A stretch of DNA of 64,000 nt from Oscillospiraceae bacterium (GCA_009777775.1 WRLE01000013.1:1-64000), one strand, 5' to 3'; positions 54,060 to 63,717 are shown, counted from the first letter of the stretch. The notes: generated by a model from the sequence alone, not told the origin. A program made the numbers and translations.

Positions 54060-55412
54060 ATCAAAAACCGTAAATTTGAGACAATTGAAGAAGTCTTTTC
54101 GTATGCGCGAAAAATAATCGGTATTCCTTTACGCAACATTGATAAAACGAATAGACTCAATAGTGGAAAAGGTGCAATTGGGACTGTCATAGAAGAATCA
54201 TGGTTTGGGTACGAAATTAATAGCAATGCCGAAGCTGACTTTTCAGATCTTGGAGTCGAATTGAAGGTCACTCCATATGTAAAGACCAGGAAAGGTATAA
54301 GTGCTAAAGAACGGTTAGTTTGTAATATCATTAATTATATGGATGAATACAAAAATACTTTTGAAACAAGTAGCATCTGGCAAAAATGTAATATGATGCT
54401 TCTAATGTTTTATGAGTATATCCCTGATGTTGATAAAGGCGACTTCACGATTGATGAAGTAATAATATATAATTTTCCTGCGGAAGACTTAGTTATTATC
54501 AAGCGTGATTGGGAAACGATTATGAGTAAAATTAAAGGTGGAATAGCTCACGAAATATCGGAGGGCGATACCCTCTACTTAGGAGCCTGTACAAAAGGTT
54601 CAACATCGTTAACTGTTCGCCAGCAACCCTTTTCGGAAATTCCTGCCAAGCAGCGCGCATATTCGCTAAAACAGTCTTACATGACCTATATCCTCAAAAC
54701 TTATGTTTTTGGAAAGAAAACTGATGAACATATTATTAAAGACCCCGCTCTTCTGCGTGAAAAAGGGTTTGAAGAGTATTTAATGGAGAAAGTGTCACCT
54801 TATTTTGGTTGGTCACAAATGGCTTTACTAAGCGAGTTTGGTATATCAACGAATTCTAAGAATGTAAATGAAATCATCCTGGCTAAAATCCTTGGTGTTA
54901 CTGGTCGAATATCCAGAACAGATGAATTTAGAAAAGCAAATATCATTCCAAAAACAATTCGAATACAAAAAAATGGGCGTATAAAAGAAAGTATGTCATT
55001 CCCAACATTCCAGTTTACAGCAATAATACACGAAGAATGGGAAGAATCTGAGTTAAAAAACTACCTCGAACCAACAAAATTTATGTTTGTTATTTTTAGA
55101 GAGAATCATATGGGGGAGTTTATTTTTGATAGAATAAAATTTTGGAACATCTCGGATGAAGACTTAAATGAAGTACAAAAGGTCTGGGAGCAAACAATAA
55201 ATACAATCCTCAAAGGGGTAGAGTTGCATTATGATGGGCGTGTGACTAGGAACAACCTCCCAAAGCGAGTTGATAACCCTGTTGCTCATGTTCGTCCGCA
55301 TGGTAGGAATGCGCAAGATACATACCCGCTACCTGACGGTCGTCATATGACTAAACAATGTTTTTGGTTCAATAATACATATGTAAAGTCGATAATCGAT
55401 GAGCAACCTTAA
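54060..55412 (+). CDS. Sau3AI/MutH-type restriction endonuclease (GATC), non-standard start
   Basis: The open frame runs from 54009 (after TGA 54006-54008) to 55412. Sau3AI features begin well upstream of the first usable start codon: GKGAIGTVIEESWFG and the catalytic DFSDLGVELKVTP, with Asp, Glu and Lys of the MutH-like active site. The first ATG, GTG or TTG in frame is TTG 54261, inside that catalytic motif, so starting there would destroy the enzyme. AAGGTGG (54049-54055) precedes ATC 54057 and ATC 54060; I suggest AUC 54060. A sequencing error is the alternative. It cuts GATC DNA lacking the neighbour's methylation. Confidence 0.85.
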   Translation: MKNRKFETIEEVFSYARKIIGIPLRNIDKTNRLNSGKGAIGTVIEESWFGYEINSNAEADFSDLGVELKVTPYVKTRKGISAKERLVCNIINYMDEYKNTFETSSIWQKCNMMLLMFYEYIPDVDKGDFTIDEVIIYNFPAEDLVIIKRDWETIMSKIKGGIAHEISEGDTLYLGACTKGSTSLTVRQQPFSEIPAKQRAYSLKQSYMTYILKTYVFGKKTDEHIIKDPALLREKGFEEYLMEKVSPYFGWSQMALLSEFGISTNSKNVNEIILAKILGVTGRISRTDEFRKANIIPKTIRIQKNGRIKESMSFPTFQFTAIIHEEWEESELKNYLEPTKFMFVIFRENHMGEFIFDRIKFWNISDEDLNEVQKVWEQTINTILKGVELHYDGRVTRNNLPKRVDNPVAHVRPHGRNAQDTYPLPDGRHMTKQCFWFNNTYVKSIIDEQP

Positions 55413-55487
55413 TGTGCTGTAATAATTATATCATTTATACAGTCCAATAAAACGGACTTATAGTTTGTGTTTTGTGTTTTTTATATC

Positions 55488-55530
55488 AAAATCCCGAATT
55501 ACTTGTATTCAAGTGACTCGGGGTTTTGGT
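55488..55530 (+). terminator. Terminator after the Sau3AI-like gene
   Basis: AAAATCCCGA (55488-55497) pairs with TCGGGGTTTT (55518-55527), with an inner ACTTG/CAAGT stem. It lies 75 bp after the nuclease stop, between convergent genes. Confidence 0.85.
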
Positions 55531-55615
55531 GCAATAAAATAAAACATAATAATTTATTTATTAAGAGCCGAATAGCACCGTAGAGTCTAGTAAAATTAAT
55601 ATGCTCTTACTCCTA

Positions 55616-56581
55616 CTACTCCCATTCCACAGTTCCTGGTGGTTTCGGGGTTACATCAAATGCTACCCTGTTTATTCCTGGTACTTCTGCGGTGATTCTG
55701 GCTGCTACTAGTTCTAGTAGCTCGTAGGGGAGTCTGGCGGAGCCGGCGGTTACGAAATCTGTTGTTGTTATTGCTCTGAGAATCACGGCTTCTTCGTAGC
55801 ATCTTTCATCGTTTCTTACACCGACGCTGCGGATGCCGGGGAGGACTGCGAAGTATTGCTGGATTTCTTTGTGGAGTCCGGCTTTTTCTAGTTCCTCTCT
55901 GTAAATAGCATCGGCTTCGCGGAGGATGTCTAGCTTGGGTTTTGTGACTTCGCCTAGGCAGCGTACAGCTAGACCAGGACCAGGGAAGGGTTGACGTTCG
56001 GAAAAGTCTTCCGAAAGGCCAAGCTTTCTGCCGCACTCGCGGACTTCCTCTTTAAAGAGCATTTTGAGCGGTTCAATAACAGCTTCAAATTCGATGTCCG
56101 TTGGCATTCCGCCGACATTGTGGTGGGCTTTGACTTGCTTGTGTCCGTCTTCGCCGCTTTCCATTATGTCGGGGTATATTGTCCCTTGTACAAGGCAGCC
56201 GATTTCTCCGAGGCTTTTTGCGGTTTCTTCAAAGACGCGGATAAATTCTTCGCCGATAATCATGCGTTTTTGTTCGGGGTCGGTTATACCTTTGAGTTTT
56301 GCCAAAAAACGCTCCTCTGCATCCACTCGTATAAGGTTAATATTATATGTATCACGGAAAAGTGCGGTAACTTGGTCACCTTCGTTTTTTCGCATTAGTC
56401 CTGTATCAACAAAGAGGCAAGTGAGCTTGTCTCCAATTGCTTTATGGGTCAGCATTGCACAGACTGCAGAGTCCACACCACCCGAAAGAGCGCAAAGCAC
56501 AGGTCGCCCCGCCGCTTCTTCGATGATGCTTTTGCAGGCTTCTTCGATAAATTCATCAATTGTTGTCTTAAGATTTGTCAT
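55616..56581 (-). CDS. guaA: GMP synthase ATP-pyrophosphatase/dimerisation subunit, no glutaminase domain
   Basis: 321 residues equal the C-terminal two thirds of bacterial GuaA: PP-loop [16 protein letters not shown], the XMP-binding [14 protein letters not shown] and the ending [10 protein letters not shown]. The class I glutaminase domain (~190 residues) that normally precedes it is absent; the frame starts cleanly with [14 protein letters not shown] after GGAGA. This is the split form typical of many Archaea and some Bacteria. The glutaminase subunit is not in the window. It converts XMP to GMP with ammonia. Confidence 0.93.
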   Translation of the reverse strand: MTNLKTTIDEFIEEACKSIIEEAAGRPVLCALSGGVDSAVCAMLTHKAIGDKLTCLFVDTGLMRKNEGDQVTALFRDTYNINLIRVDAEERFLAKLKGITDPEQKRMIIGEEFIRVFEETAKSLGEIGCLVQGTIYPDIMESGEDGHKQVKAHHNVGGMPTDIEFEAVIEPLKMLFKEEVRECGRKLGLSEDFSERQPFPGPGLAVRCLGEVTKPKLDILREADAIYREELEKAGLHKEIQQYFAVLPGIRSVGVRNDERCYEEAVILRAITTTDFVTAGSARLPYELLELVAARITAEVPGINRVAFDVTPKPPGTVEWE

Positions 56582-56680
56582 ATTGTGTCTCCTACTTTAG
56601 ATTTGTTTCGGGTCTGATGTTACATGAATCTGAAATGTGTAGCAACTTTTTATGCTGATAATGATGTAACTGCTACCAAG

Positions 56681-56708
56681 CGGCGCGTCAAGGATGCCGC
56701 GCCATACG
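56681..56708. repeat. 28-bp GC-rich hairpin repeat
   Basis: One copy in the guaA-carB gap, followed by AT-rich words at 56740-56850. Confidence 0.85.
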
Positions 56709-56854
56709 AATGTCATTGGAGGTGTTACTAATTCGTATAATTGTTCATCGTTAATTGTTTATCGTTCATTATTCATTGAATAATTGTTAATTGTTAATTG
56801 AATAACTGTTCATCGTATAATCATTCATCATTCATCATTAATTATTAATAAACC

Positions 56855-59800
56855 TCATCCCCGTAGGTGGTATTCTTGTAGTGACAAGATTCTTTCTGCT
56901 GGGTTGTCGATTTTTTCGGCTATGCCTTTGGCACCAGCTAGGGCGGCGGTTATTGTTGTCATGTAGGGGATATTGTACTTAATGGCTGCTTTTCTTATAT
57001 AAGAATCATCTTCGGTGCTGCGCCTGCTGCCGTTGGGGGTGTTTATTATCATGTCTAATTGGTGATTTTTCACAGCATCTTCGATGTTTGGTCGCCCTTC
57101 GTACAGTTTGTTGATAACATACGTTTGTAGACCCTTTTCCAACAAATAAGCATGGGTTCCTCTTGTTGCATATATCCTAAAACCGAGGGATTTTAGTCTG
57201 CTTGCCACTTCTTCCAAACCTTCTCTATCTCTTTCTGCGACAGATATTAAAACAGAGCCTGATAGCGGCAATATTGTTTTGCTACCTTCCAAAGCTTTGT
57301 AGAAAGCGAGTCCAAAGGAGTCGGATAAGCCTAAGACCTCTCCCGTTGACCTCATTTCAGGACCCAAGACCGGATCTACTTCGGGGAACATATTGAATGG
57401 GAAAACAGCTTCTTTCACACCGAAGTATGGTACATCGGGTAAAACCATTTCCAAAAGTTCTGGGCATTTATCAGTATGCTCTGCCATAATAAGCTGGGTA
57501 GCTAGGTTTGCCATATTAAGATTGCAAACTTTCGATACCAAAGGTACAGTACGAGATGCGCGTGGGTTTGCTTCTAAAACATAAACTTTCCCTTGATATA
57601 TGGCATATTGAACGTTTAATAAGCCAATGACTCCCAAGCTTCCTGCGATGGCTCTCGTATACTCTCTAATCGTTTCTGTTTGCTCTTCAGTTATGCTTAC
57701 TGGTGGTATGACGCAGGCTGAGTCGCCAGAATGAATGCCAGCATATTCTATATGCTCCATGACAACCGGCACATATGCATTAGAGCCATCTGCCAGAGCA
57801 TCTGCTTCACATTCGATGGCATGGTCCAAAAAGCGGTCAATGAGTATGGGCGCGTCTTCGCCAATATACTGTGAATTTGTTGCCACATACGCATGAAGTT
57901 GCTCATCGTCAAAGACTACTTCCATGGCTCTTCCACCTAGCACATACGAAGGTCTCACCATGACTGGATATCCGATTGAATTGGCAATTTGGAGGGCTTC
58001 GCCCAAATCTCTAGCCATTCCGGACTCTGGCATTGGTATGTCCATTTGCTCCATGATTTTTCTGAATAAATCCCTATCCTCAGCTAGTGCAATGACTTCT
58101 GGGCTTGTACCAAGTATGGGAACCCCAGCGTTTTTCAGCTCCATGGCAATATTGAGAGGGGTTTGACCACCGAATTGTACAATTACTCCCAAGGGTTGCT
58201 CGTGTTCGCATATGGACAAGACATCCTCAACGGTCAATGGCTCAAAGTATAGCTTATCCGATGTGTCGTAATCTGTAGAAACCGTTTCAGGATTGCAATT
58301 TATCATTATTGTTTCAAAGCCCAATTCTCGAAGTGCCATGGTGGTATGGACACAGCAATAGTCGAACTCGATGCCTTGACCGATTCTATTGGGTCCTCCG
58401 CCGAGAATTATGATTTTTCTTCTGCCTTCCTTGCTTTCATCCACTTTATATCCACTAAGCTCTCTGGCTTGAGCAAGCTCTCCGCCTAATTTCCCCAATC
58501 CGTTATATGTGGAGTAATAATACTGTGCATCGGCTCCGCTCACAGGTACCAAATCCCATTCTTGTTTTATACCCAATGAAAGCCTTTGGTTACGAATACT
58601 TTCTTCCGAATCCCCCAAGAGTGAGGCGAGGTATTTATCAGCAAAACCATCTTTCTTTGCCCTTTCGAGAAGAGAGGAAGGCAACTGTCCGTTTTTATAC
58701 CCCAGAATCTCGTTTTCCAGCTCCACCATTTCTTTTATCTGTTCAAGAAAATACTCTTTTATTTTCGTTACATTATATATATCTCGCACCCTGACTCCCT
58801 TTCGGAGTGCTTCGTATATGGCAAAATAGCGTTCGCTATTGGGGGTGGCGATAATATGGAGCAGCTCTTCTTTTCCCAGCTCGTTGAATTTTTTGGCGAA
58901 ACCAAGTCCGCTTCTGCCGATTTCCAAAGAACGAATAGCTTTTTGGAAGGCTTCTTTAAATGTGCGACCAATGCTCATCACTTCGCCGACGGCTCTCATT
59001 TGTGTTCCCAATTTATCTTCGATACCAGCGAATTTTTCAAAAGCCCAGCGAGCGAATTTAAGAACAATATAATCACCATAGGGTTCGTATTTTTCCATGG
59101 TGCCTTCTTTCCAATATGGCAGCTCATCTAAGGTCATACCAGCTGCCAATAGGGAGGACACATATGCAATGGGGAAGCCGGTTGCTTTGGAAGCCAGAGC
59201 GGAGGAGCGGGATGTTCTGGGGTTAATTTCAATGACAACGACTTTTCCAGTTTCAGGGTCGTGGGCAAGTTGAACGTTGGTGCCGCCTATGACTCCGATT
59301 TCGGAAACGATGTCGAAGGCGATTTGTTTGAGCCTGTTCTGAAGTTCTTCGCTGATTGTCAACATCGGTGCTGCACAAAATGAATCGCCAGTATGCACAC
59401 CCATGGGGTCGATATTTTCAATCATGCATATGGCAATCATTTGGTTCTTGGCATCTCTGACAACTTCGACTTCCAACTCTTCCCAGCCAAGGACGCTTTC
59501 CTCGATGAGAACCTGTCCAATCATGGAAGCTTGCAAGCCTCTTCCAGCAACGACCAATAGCTCTTCTTTGTTGAATACAAGCCCACCGCCTGTGCCACCC
59601 ATGGTGTATGCGGGACGGAGCACAACAGGATAGCCCAGTTCATCGGCGACTTCCACAGCTTGATCCACGGATAAGGCTTCAAAGCTTCTGGGCATCTCCA
59701 CACCCAGTTTGTCCATGGTTTTCTTAAACTCGATGCGGTCTTCGCCACGCTCGATTGCATCAAGCTGAACACCTATAACCTTAACATTATACTGGCTCAA

Positions 59801-60121
59801 AACACCGGCTTTGTGAAGTTCCAGGCTTAAATTAAGACCCGATTGGCCTCCCAAATTGGGAAGTAACGCATCCGGTCTTTCCTTTGCAATAATTTCGGTG
59901 AGCCTGTTTAGGTTAAGGGGTTCGATATAGGTCACATCCGCGACAACTGGGTCAGTCATAATGGTAGCTGGGTTTGAATTTACTAAGATGATTTTGTACC
60001 CCAAGCTCCTGAGCGCTTTGCAAGCCTGCGTTCCCGAATAATCAAATTCGCAAGCTTGTCCGATGATAATCGGTCCAGAACCGATAATCATGATGGAATG
60101 GATGTCTGTCCTTTTTGGCAA
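56855..60121 (-). CDS. carB: Carbamoyl-phosphate synthase large subunit
   Basis: It makes carbamoyl phosphate for arginine and pyrimidines from bicarbonate, ATP and ammonia delivered by CarA. The 1088 residues contain two ATP-grasp halves (IGSGPIIIGQACEFDYSGTQAC at the start; ILGGGPNRIGQGIEFDYCCVH at ~575) and the C-terminal regulatory MGS-like domain (FRIYATRGTHAYL). The start is TTG 60121, with GGAGG 7 bases upstream. No carA is in the window. Confidence 0.95.
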   Translation of the reverse strand: MPKRTDIHSIMIIGSGPIIIGQACEFDYSGTQACKALRSLGYKIILVNSNPATIMTDPVVADVTYIEPLNLNRLTEIIAKERPDALLPNLGGQSGLNLSLELHKAGVLSQYNVKVIGVQLDAIERGEDRIEFKKTMDKLGVEMPRSFEALSVDQAVEVADELGYPVVLRPAYTMGGTGGGLVFNKEELLVVAGRGLQASMIGQVLIEESVLGWEELEVEVVRDAKNQMIAICMIENIDPMGVHTGDSFCAAPMLTISEELQNRLKQIAFDIVSEIGVIGGTNVQLAHDPETGKVVVIEINPRTSRSSALASKATGFPIAYVSSLLAAGMTLDELPYWKEGTMEKYEPYGDYIVLKFARWAFEKFAGIEDKLGTQMRAVGEVMSIGRTFKEAFQKAIRSLEIGRSGLGFAKKFNELGKEELLHIIATPNSERYFAIYEALRKGVRVRDIYNVTKIKEYFLEQIKEMVELENEILGYKNGQLPSSLLERAKKDGFADKYLASLLGDSEESIRNQRLSLGIKQEWDLVPVSGADAQYYYSTYNGLGKLGGELAQARELSGYKVDESKEGRRKIIILGGGPNRIGQGIEFDYCCVHTTMALRELGFETIMINCNPETVSTDYDTSDKLYFEPLTVEDVLSICEHEQPLGVIVQFGGQTPLNIAMELKNAGVPILGTSPEVIALAEDRDLFRKIMEQMDIPMPESGMARDLGEALQIANSIGYPVMVRPSYVLGGRAMEVVFDDEQLHAYVATNSQYIGEDAPILIDRFLDHAIECEADALADGSNAYVPVVMEHIEYAGIHSGDSACVIPPVSITEEQTETIREYTRAIAGSLGVIGLLNVQYAIYQGKVYVLEANPRASRTVPLVSKVCNLNMANLATQLIMAEHTDKCPELLEMVLPDVPYFGVKEAVFPFNMFPEVDPVLGPEMRSTGEVLGLSDSFGLAFYKALEGSKTILPLSGSVLISVAERDREGLEEVASRLKSLGFRIYATRGTHAYLLEKGLQTYVINKLYEGRPNIEDAVKNHQLDMIINTPNGSRRSTEDDSYIRKAAIKYNIPYMTTITAALAGAKGIAEKIDNPAERILSLQEYHLRG

Positions 60122-60143
60122 GAAAATTCCTCCATTTCAATTG

Positions 60144-60254
60144 GTGCGAAGCACATTATCTGCTGCGAAGCACCTCATTTCGTGCGAAACACCTTATCTA
60201 GTGCGAAGCACTTTTTTGCTATGATGCTTATTATTTTATGCGAAGCACCTTTTC
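60144..60254. repeat. 19-bp-period degenerate tandem repeat upstream of carB
   Basis: The palindromic word GTGCGAAGCAC (or one-base variants) starts at 60144, 60163, 60182, 60201 and 60238; a decayed copy fits at about 60220. The period is 19 bp, just under two helical turns. It lies in the carB leader. Confidence 0.8.
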
Positions 60255-61673
60255 CTATTCTTTGCCGTTCCAGCAATATGTGCATAATTTACATTTATCA
60301 ATGCCGATGGAATCGAGAAGTCCGTCCAAAGAATGGTATTCAAGGGATGTGAGATTTAACTTATCCCTTATTTGCTCAATCATTTTTTTGTAGCGGCTCG
60401 ATGAAAAATCCGTATATTCGTCAAGATGCTTGTCGCCATCAGAACCTTCAAGCTCATTTATGACTTGACGGGTGATGAGCTCGTTATCTGATTGGGAGCG
60501 GGTGAAATTTAAATATTTACAACTATAGACGATGGGCGGGCAGGCAGGGCGGACATGGAGTTCCTTTGCACCGCTTTCGTATAAAAAGTCAATAATTGCA
60601 AGCATTTGCGTTCCGCGGACTATGGAATCGTCTATAAAGAGCAGTCGTTTATTTTCAATCAAATAATTGACAGGTATCAGCTTCATGCGAGCTATGATGC
60701 TGCGCAGGCTCTCTTCGTGGGGAGTGAAGCTGCGAGGCCAGGTGGGGGTGTATTTAATCAGAGGTCTAGCAAAGGGAATCTGTGATTCATTTGCATATCC
60801 AATGGCATGGGCTGTGCCTGAATCTGGAATACCTGCTACATAATCCAAGTTTGATAAAAACCCATTTGCGATGTCTTGTTTTGCAAGACTACTTCCATTC
60901 CTATAGCGCATTTCCTCCACATTAATACCTTCGTAGTCAGAGGTGGGGTAGCCGTAATAAGTCCACAAAAAAGCGCATATGCGCATATCGTCATTGGGAG
61001 TGACCAAGGTTTCAATTTTATTTGAATCAACGAAAACGATTTCTCCAGGACCCAATTCATAGCAAGACTTATATCCCAAGTTCAAGTAAGCAAATGACTC
61101 GAAGCTGATACAATGGCTCCCATCCCTTTTCCCGATGGACAAAGGAGTCCTGCCAAGTTTATCCCTTGCTGCATATATGCCACCATCTGCACATACCAGC
61201 ATTGTCATTGACCCTTCTATGACGCTTTGGGCATAAACAATTCCCTCAACAATGCTAGAACGCCTACATATGAGGGAAGCTACCAACTCAGTTAAATTGA
61301 TTCGACCACCGCTCATTTCCGTAAAATATGCATTGTCGTCTGATATCAGTTGCTTAACTAGCTCCTCGGCGTTGGAAATATTACCCACTGTAACAATGGC
61401 GAAGGTACCGATGGCAGAATGTAGAATTATCGGCTGCGGATCGCTGTCGCTGATGCATCCGATGCCGATATTTCCAATTAGTTCCGGAATATTAGTTTCA
61501 AATTTAGTGCGAAAAGGTGTATTTTCGATGTTATGTATTGCAAGGGAAAAATGTTTGCCATCGTAAACTGTCATTCCACCCCTGCGAGTTCCCAAATGGG
61601 AATGGTAATCAGTTCCGAAAAATAAATCTATAGCACATTCGTTGTTGGAGCATACTCCGAATATTCCACCCAT
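60255..61673 (-). CDS. Amidophosphoribosyltransferase (PurF) homologue lacking the N-terminal catalytic Cys
   Basis: 472 residues. The N-terminal class II glutaminase fold is present (GTDYHSHLGTRRGGM), but the protein begins MGGIFGVC instead of MCGIFG, so the nucleophilic Cys is Gly. The phosphoribosyltransferase half is intact, with the PRPP loop RLLFIDDSIVRGTQM and SGTAHAIGYA. The C-terminus ends in CKLCTYCW, a possible metal site. It may be an ammonia-dependent or regulatory PurF paralogue. It sits in a run with the ANTAR gene and glnA (12 bp and 16 bp gaps). Confidence 0.85.
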   Translation of the reverse strand: MGGIFGVCSNNECAIDLFFGTDYHSHLGTRRGGMTVYDGKHFSLAIHNIENTPFRTKFETNIPELIGNIGIGCISDSDPQPIILHSAIGTFAIVTVGNISNAEELVKQLISDDNAYFTEMSGGRINLTELVASLICRRSSIVEGIVYAQSVIEGSMTMLVCADGGIYAARDKLGRTPLSIGKRDGSHCISFESFAYLNLGYKSCYELGPGEIVFVDSNKIETLVTPNDDMRICAFLWTYYGYPTSDYEGINVEEMRYRNGSSLAKQDIANGFLSNLDYVAGIPDSGTAHAIGYANESQIPFARPLIKYTPTWPRSFTPHEESLRSIIARMKLIPVNYLIENKRLLFIDDSIVRGTQMLAIIDFLYESGAKELHVRPACPPIVYSCKYLNFTRSQSDNELITRQVINELEGSDGDKHLDEYTDFSSSRYKKMIEQIRDKLNLTSLEYHSLDGLLDSIGIDKCKLCTYCWNGKE

Positions 61674-61685
61674 AAACCTAACCCT

Positions 61686-62255
61686 CTAGTTTTCGTACTT
61701 TTTTAGTATCTCTTCAGCGATGACCCTCCTTGTTGTGCGGGTATCCATCGCTTGTTTCTCAATATATCGATGAGCTTCCTGCTCGCTCATGTCTAAACAA
61801 GATATGAGTATATACTTCGCCCTGTCTGTTATACGGATGTCTTCGATTCTTTGTTTTAACATGCTGTTTTCCGCTTGCATCCTTTTAAGTTGCTTTTGTG
61901 CGGCACCAGCCAGTTTCAAAGCTGACCAAAAAACAGCCCTGTTAATGGGTTTTGCAACGGTTAGCACGCCATCTTCTTCACATATTGCCGATATGGCATC
62001 GAAGTATTCTGTCTTTACCACAAGTATGGTTTGAGCAATGCTACCAAGGGCAATGTTGCGAGAAAGGCTTTCCCCAGATTCATCTATCAAAGGAGCGTTT
62101 ACGATAACTAAATCAAACTCCCTGTCCAAGAGCAATCTTTTAGCACTGGCAGCGGAAGTGGCTGTTGCGATTTCTCTGATGGAAGCGGCGCTTAGCATTT
62201 CATTGAAAAATAAGGTGCCTTTGTCAACGCTTGAAACTATTAATGCGCTGTCCAT
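61686..62255 (-). CDS. ANTAR-domain antiterminator with pseudo-receiver
   Basis: 189 residues: a receiver-like domain (~1-120), a short coiled coil (QLKRMQAENSMLKQRIED) and a C-terminal ANTAR RNA-binding domain (RAKYILISCLDMSEQEAHRYIEKQAMDTRTTRRVIAEEIL). ANTAR proteins prevent transcription termination by binding paired hairpins. The position of the phosphoacceptor Asp is Asn (FDLVIVNAPL), so phosphorylation is unlikely. It lies directly after glnA; glnA-linked ANTAR regulators are known in clostridia and control nitrogen genes. Confidence 0.9.
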   Translation of the reverse strand: MDSALIVSSVDKGTLFFNEMLSAASIREIATATSAASAKRLLLDREFDLVIVNAPLIDESGESLSRNIALGSIAQTILVVKTEYFDAISAICEEDGVLTVAKPINRAVFWSALKLAGAAQKQLKRMQAENSMLKQRIEDIRITDRAKYILISCLDMSEQEAHRYIEKQAMDTRTTRRVIAEEILKKYEN

Positions 62256-62271
62256 TTAATTGCCACCTTTC

Positions 62272-63594
62272 TCATACAGAGGGGAAATATCTTTCTGTGT
62301 AAAACCTATTTTTATCAATTGCCGCTGCATAACCAGCTGCTTCTGCTTTTTTAACTGAAAGATATCTGGACAAATGGACGGGGTCTAGGATTCTTTTCAC
62401 AAAAGTACTGTTTTCAGCAAGTGTTATGGCACTTTCCAGGTCTTCTGGCAGTCTAGTAAGCATTGATGTTACGCTTTCGCTGGCTGTATATAAGTCAGCA
62501 TCAACGGCAGGGGGGAGCAAAAGCTTGTTTTCAATTCCGTCAAGTCCTGCAGAAAGCACCATTGCAAATGCGAGATAAGGATTAATTGAAGGATCTGGAG
62601 ATCTAAGCTCCATACGCACTTTTTCATCACTTGCAGCGGCTGGTATACGAATCAATTGGGAGCGGTTTTGGTGGGACCATGAAACATATTTTGGTGCCTC
62701 GAACTGACCAAAACGCTCGTATGAATTGGTAATTGGGTTTAAAAAGAGTGTAATCTGGGCTGTTTTGTCCAAAATACCTGCGATAAAACTCTCGGCAACG
62801 CTGGAGTGCCCTTGATTTGCATTAATAAATACATTGCTTCCGTTTTGGCTAAGGGAGAGGTTCATGTGCAAGCCATTCCCAGGTGCTTGTAATAAAGGTT
62901 TCGGCATGAAGGATGCGAAAAGACCATTACGAGCTGCGATGGTTTTCACAGCAGATTTGAAAGTGAGAAAGTTGTCGGCACAGGAAAGGACATCGCCGAA
63001 GCGGAAATTGATTTCATTTTGTCCAGGACCTTGTTCGTGATGTGAGGTCTCCGGTTTAATGCCCATTTCTTCAAGTGTTAGACATATTTCTCTACGTATA
63101 TCTTCTCCTTTGTCAAGGGGTGGTACGTCAAGATAGCCACCTTTGTCGAAAACTGTGTTTGTGGGTTCTCCTGAATCGTTGGTTAAAAATAGGTAGAATT
63201 CACATTCTGCACCAATTTTGCAAACATATCCCATTTTCAGGGCTCTGTCGGCGACTTGCTTTAATAATCCTCTTCCATCGTGGAGAAACTGGGAGCCATC
63301 GGGTTTTCTTATATCGCAAAAAAAACTTGCGACTCTTCCGCTGCCCGGTCGCCATGGAAGCACTGTGAGAGTCGAAGGCTCTGGAAAAAGGAACAAATCA
63401 GACTCGGTCACATCGCGAAAACCAGAAACGGCGTGGGCATCGAAGGAGACTCCTGTGTCAAAAGCATTATTTAGCTCGTCAGCCATAATTGATATGCTTT
63501 TTTGGAGTCCGAACATATCGCAAAAGTTCAATCTTATAAATTTTACATCATTTTCCACAATAAGCTCCAGCACTTCGCTGGCTGTACTGTCCAT
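62272..63594 (-). CDS. glnA: Glutamine synthetase type I
   Basis: 440 residues, the short GSI-alpha size common in Bacillota. Motifs: VKFIRLNFCDMFG, metal ligands in CKIGAECEFYLF and GPGQNEINFRF, GNGLHMNLSLSQNG, and the ATP site RSQLIRIPA. The Tyr adenylylation site of GSI-beta is not present. ATG 63594 is chosen (AAGGTGG 11 bases upstream); the frame reaches 63624. It heads glnA-ANTAR-purF-like. Confidence 0.94.
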   Translation of the reverse strand: MDSTASEVLELIVENDVKFIRLNFCDMFGLQKSISIMADELNNAFDTGVSFDAHAVSGFRDVTESDLFLFPEPSTLTVLPWRPGSGRVASFFCDIRKPDGSQFLHDGRGLLKQVADRALKMGYVCKIGAECEFYLFLTNDSGEPTNTVFDKGGYLDVPPLDKGEDIRREICLTLEEMGIKPETSHHEQGPGQNEINFRFGDVLSCADNFLTFKSAVKTIAARNGLFASFMPKPLLQAPGNGLHMNLSLSQNGSNVFINANQGHSSVAESFIAGILDKTAQITLFLNPITNSYERFGQFEAPKYVSWSHQNRSQLIRIPAAASDEKVRMELRSPDPSINPYLAFAMVLSAGLDGIENKLLLPPAVDADLYTASESVTSMLTRLPEDLESAITLAENSTFVKRILDPVHLSRYLSVKKAEAAGYAAAIDKNRFYTERYFPSV

Positions 63595-63717
63595 GATATA
63601 GCAAACCACCTTTTTAATGAACAATTAACAATGAACAATGAACAATGAACAATTGTTTTAATTAATAATGAATAATGAATAATGAATAATTCCTCACTCC
63701 TCATTCCTCACTCCTAA
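63595..63717. repeat. AT-rich word repeats and CTCATTCCT-type repeats
   Basis: AACAATGAACAATGAAC words (63620-63655), TAATGAATAATGAA words (63660-63690) and CCTCACTCCTCATTCC words (63690-63715) fill the gap between glmS and glnA. Confidence 0.75.
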
